From: an uncultured Rhodocyclaceae bacterium
GTDB lineage: Bacteria > Pseudomonadota > Gammaproteobacteria > Burkholderiales > Rhodocyclaceae
Assembly: GCA_903930805.1 (NCBI GenBank)
Contig: CAIYZZ010000382.1
Span: forward strand, 1-6,961
Direction of reading: 5' to 3'
DNA: 6,961 bases
A model generated the notes under the pieces. That model was not told the origin of the DNA. It ran no database searches and saw only the letters and a list, made by a program, of their open reading frames with translations. Each line of letters starts with the position of its first letter. Positions within the stretch are counted from its first letter, which is position 1. The position numbers and the translations under genes were made by a program. Of this stretch, positions 6,082 to 6,961 are shown piece after piece.

Positions 6082-6961
6082 ATGAAACGCAACTCGCTGT
6101 TTGTCGCTATTTCCATTGCCGCGCTGGCTTTTGCGCCACTCATCTACTCGCCGGATGTCCTGGCCCAGGCGGCTGCCGTCCAACCCAAGGAGGGCTGGTA
6201 CAAGCATCTCGTCGATTTCGACTTCGTCAAGCCGCACGCCGAAATGCCCAAAGATGACAAGGCCGCATTGATCGTCGATTCACGTCCAGCCGCGCGCCGC
6301 TATGACATCGGGCACATCCCGCTGGCCATCAATATTCCCGACTCGCAGTTCGATAAACTCGCACCGACCATGCTGCCGGCCGACAAGGCCACGCCGATCA
6401 TCTTCTATTGCCAGGGTGTCGAATGCGATCTGTCGCACAAGTCGGCCTTCAAGGCCGAGGCGCTTGGCTATACCAACATCAAGGTCTATCCCGCCGGCCA
6501 ACCCGAGTGGGAGACCAAGGGCGAGTTGGTCGCCGTCAGTCTCGCCCACATCAAGAAGCTGATGGACGAGAAAGCCGATTTCGTCTTGATCGATGCACGT
6601 CCCGAGCGCCCCTTCGCCCAGGGCAGTATTCCCGGCGCCATCAATATCTCGGATTCAAAGTTCGACAAAGAGACCGCCAAGCTGCCGGCCAGCAAGGAAA
6701 CCGCGCTGATCTTCTTCTGCGGTGGGCTGAAGTGCGACCTTTCTGCCAAATCTGCCGTCAAGGCCAAGGCGCTTGGCTACAAGAAAGTCTTCGTCTATCC
6801 CGAAGGCTATCCGGCCTGGCAATCAGCCATGGGCGGCGGCAGCGTAGCAGCAGCACCGGCTGCGGCTGCTACCGGGGCAACGTCGACAGCCATCGCCATC
6901 GAGAGCGGCAAGGAGAAAGGCAGCATCAGCGTGCCCTCCTTCGAGCGCATCCTGAAAGAGA
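6082..6961 (+). CDS. Exported multi-domain rhodanese-like protein, 3' end outside window
   Basis: The frame is open for 293 codons to the right edge. ATG 6082 has a near-ideal AAGGAG at 6070-6075. The signal peptide is residues 1 to about 28-30 (cleavage near VLAQA). Rhodanese domain 1 spans about 42-147 with IVDSRP and GHIPLAINIP, and active loop CQGVEC (110-115). Domain 2 spans about 152-250 with LIDARP and GSIPGAINIS, and loop CGGLKC (213-218). An Ala/Pro-rich linker (251-272) leads into GSISVPSFERILKE, which looks like the start of a third domain. The two complete domains are clearly duplicated. Rhodaneses bind or transfer sulfane sulfur through a loop cysteine; both loops here have it, plus a second Cys at the sixth loop position. 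A periplasmic sulfur-carrier role serving the adjacent permease is likely but inferred. Confidence 0.9.
   Translation, partial: MKRNSLFVAISIAALAFAPLIYSPDVLAQAAAVQPKEGWYKHLVDFDFVKPHAEMPKDDKAALIVDSRPAARRYDIGHIPLAINIPDSQFDKLAPTMLPADKATPIIFYCQGVECDLSHKSAFKAEALGYTNIKVYPAGQPEWETKGELVAVSLAHIKKLMDEKADFVLIDARPERPFAQGSIPGAINISDSKFDKETAKLPASKETALIFFCGGLKCDLSAKSAVKAKALGYKKVFVYPEGYPAWQSAMGGGSVAAAPAAAATGATSTAIAIESGKEKGSISVPSFERILKE

Noticed and set aside
6844..6872. Inverted repeat GTAGCAGC / GCTGCTAC in the rhodanese gene
   Set aside because: It lies in the Ala/Pro linker, where repeated Ala codons make such pairing easy. No T-run follows, so it is not a terminator.

Overview
The window is a GC-rich bacterial segment with short intergenic gaps, Shine-Dalgarno sites before most genes and abundant c-type cytochrome and sulfur-handling genes. 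This fits a respiratory Gram-negative bacterium. A betaproteobacterium of the Rhodocyclales/Nitrosomonadales kind is my best guess, from gene content and protein style only; nothing in the window fixes the taxon.

Layout. (1) Bases 2-2021, plus strand: the 3' end of a DUF4395-type membrane protein rich in paired cysteines, a small exported thioredoxin-like protein with no cysteine, and a 12-helix MFS transporter. The MFS start is linked to the preceding stop by two ATGA overlaps around a 9-codon reading frame. (2) Bases 2055-4273, minus strand: an octaheme c-type cytochrome of the tetrathionate reductase (Otr) family, followed 11 bp later by a four-helix membrane cytochrome b. (3) Bases 4274-4422: a divergent control region with a plausible plus-strand promoter and a 17-bp inverted repeat. 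(4) Bases 4423-6961, plus strand: an exported monoheme cytochrome c, a YeeE/YedE (TsuA-like) thiosulfate/sulfur permease, and an exported multi-domain rhodanese that runs off the window.

How the genes may work together (inference): cytochrome b would pass quinol electrons to the periplasmic, membrane-anchored octaheme enzyme, which acts on a sulfur oxyanion or related substrate. The monoheme cytochrome c is a candidate electron shuttle. The rhodanese would bind or transfer sulfane sulfur in the periplasm, and the YeeE/YedE protein would take a sulfur compound into the cell. The upstream DUF4395/thioredoxin-like/MFS group may serve the same sulfur or redox theme, but it converges on the cytochrome operon and is a separate transcription unit.

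The parts belong to known families. What looks least ordinary is the combination, the repeated C-x-G-x-x-C loops of the rhodanese, the MFS start region, and a 28-nt near-identical repeat shared by the DUF4395 gene and the MFS 3' end. I see no mobile element, CRISPR array, tRNA or rRNA.
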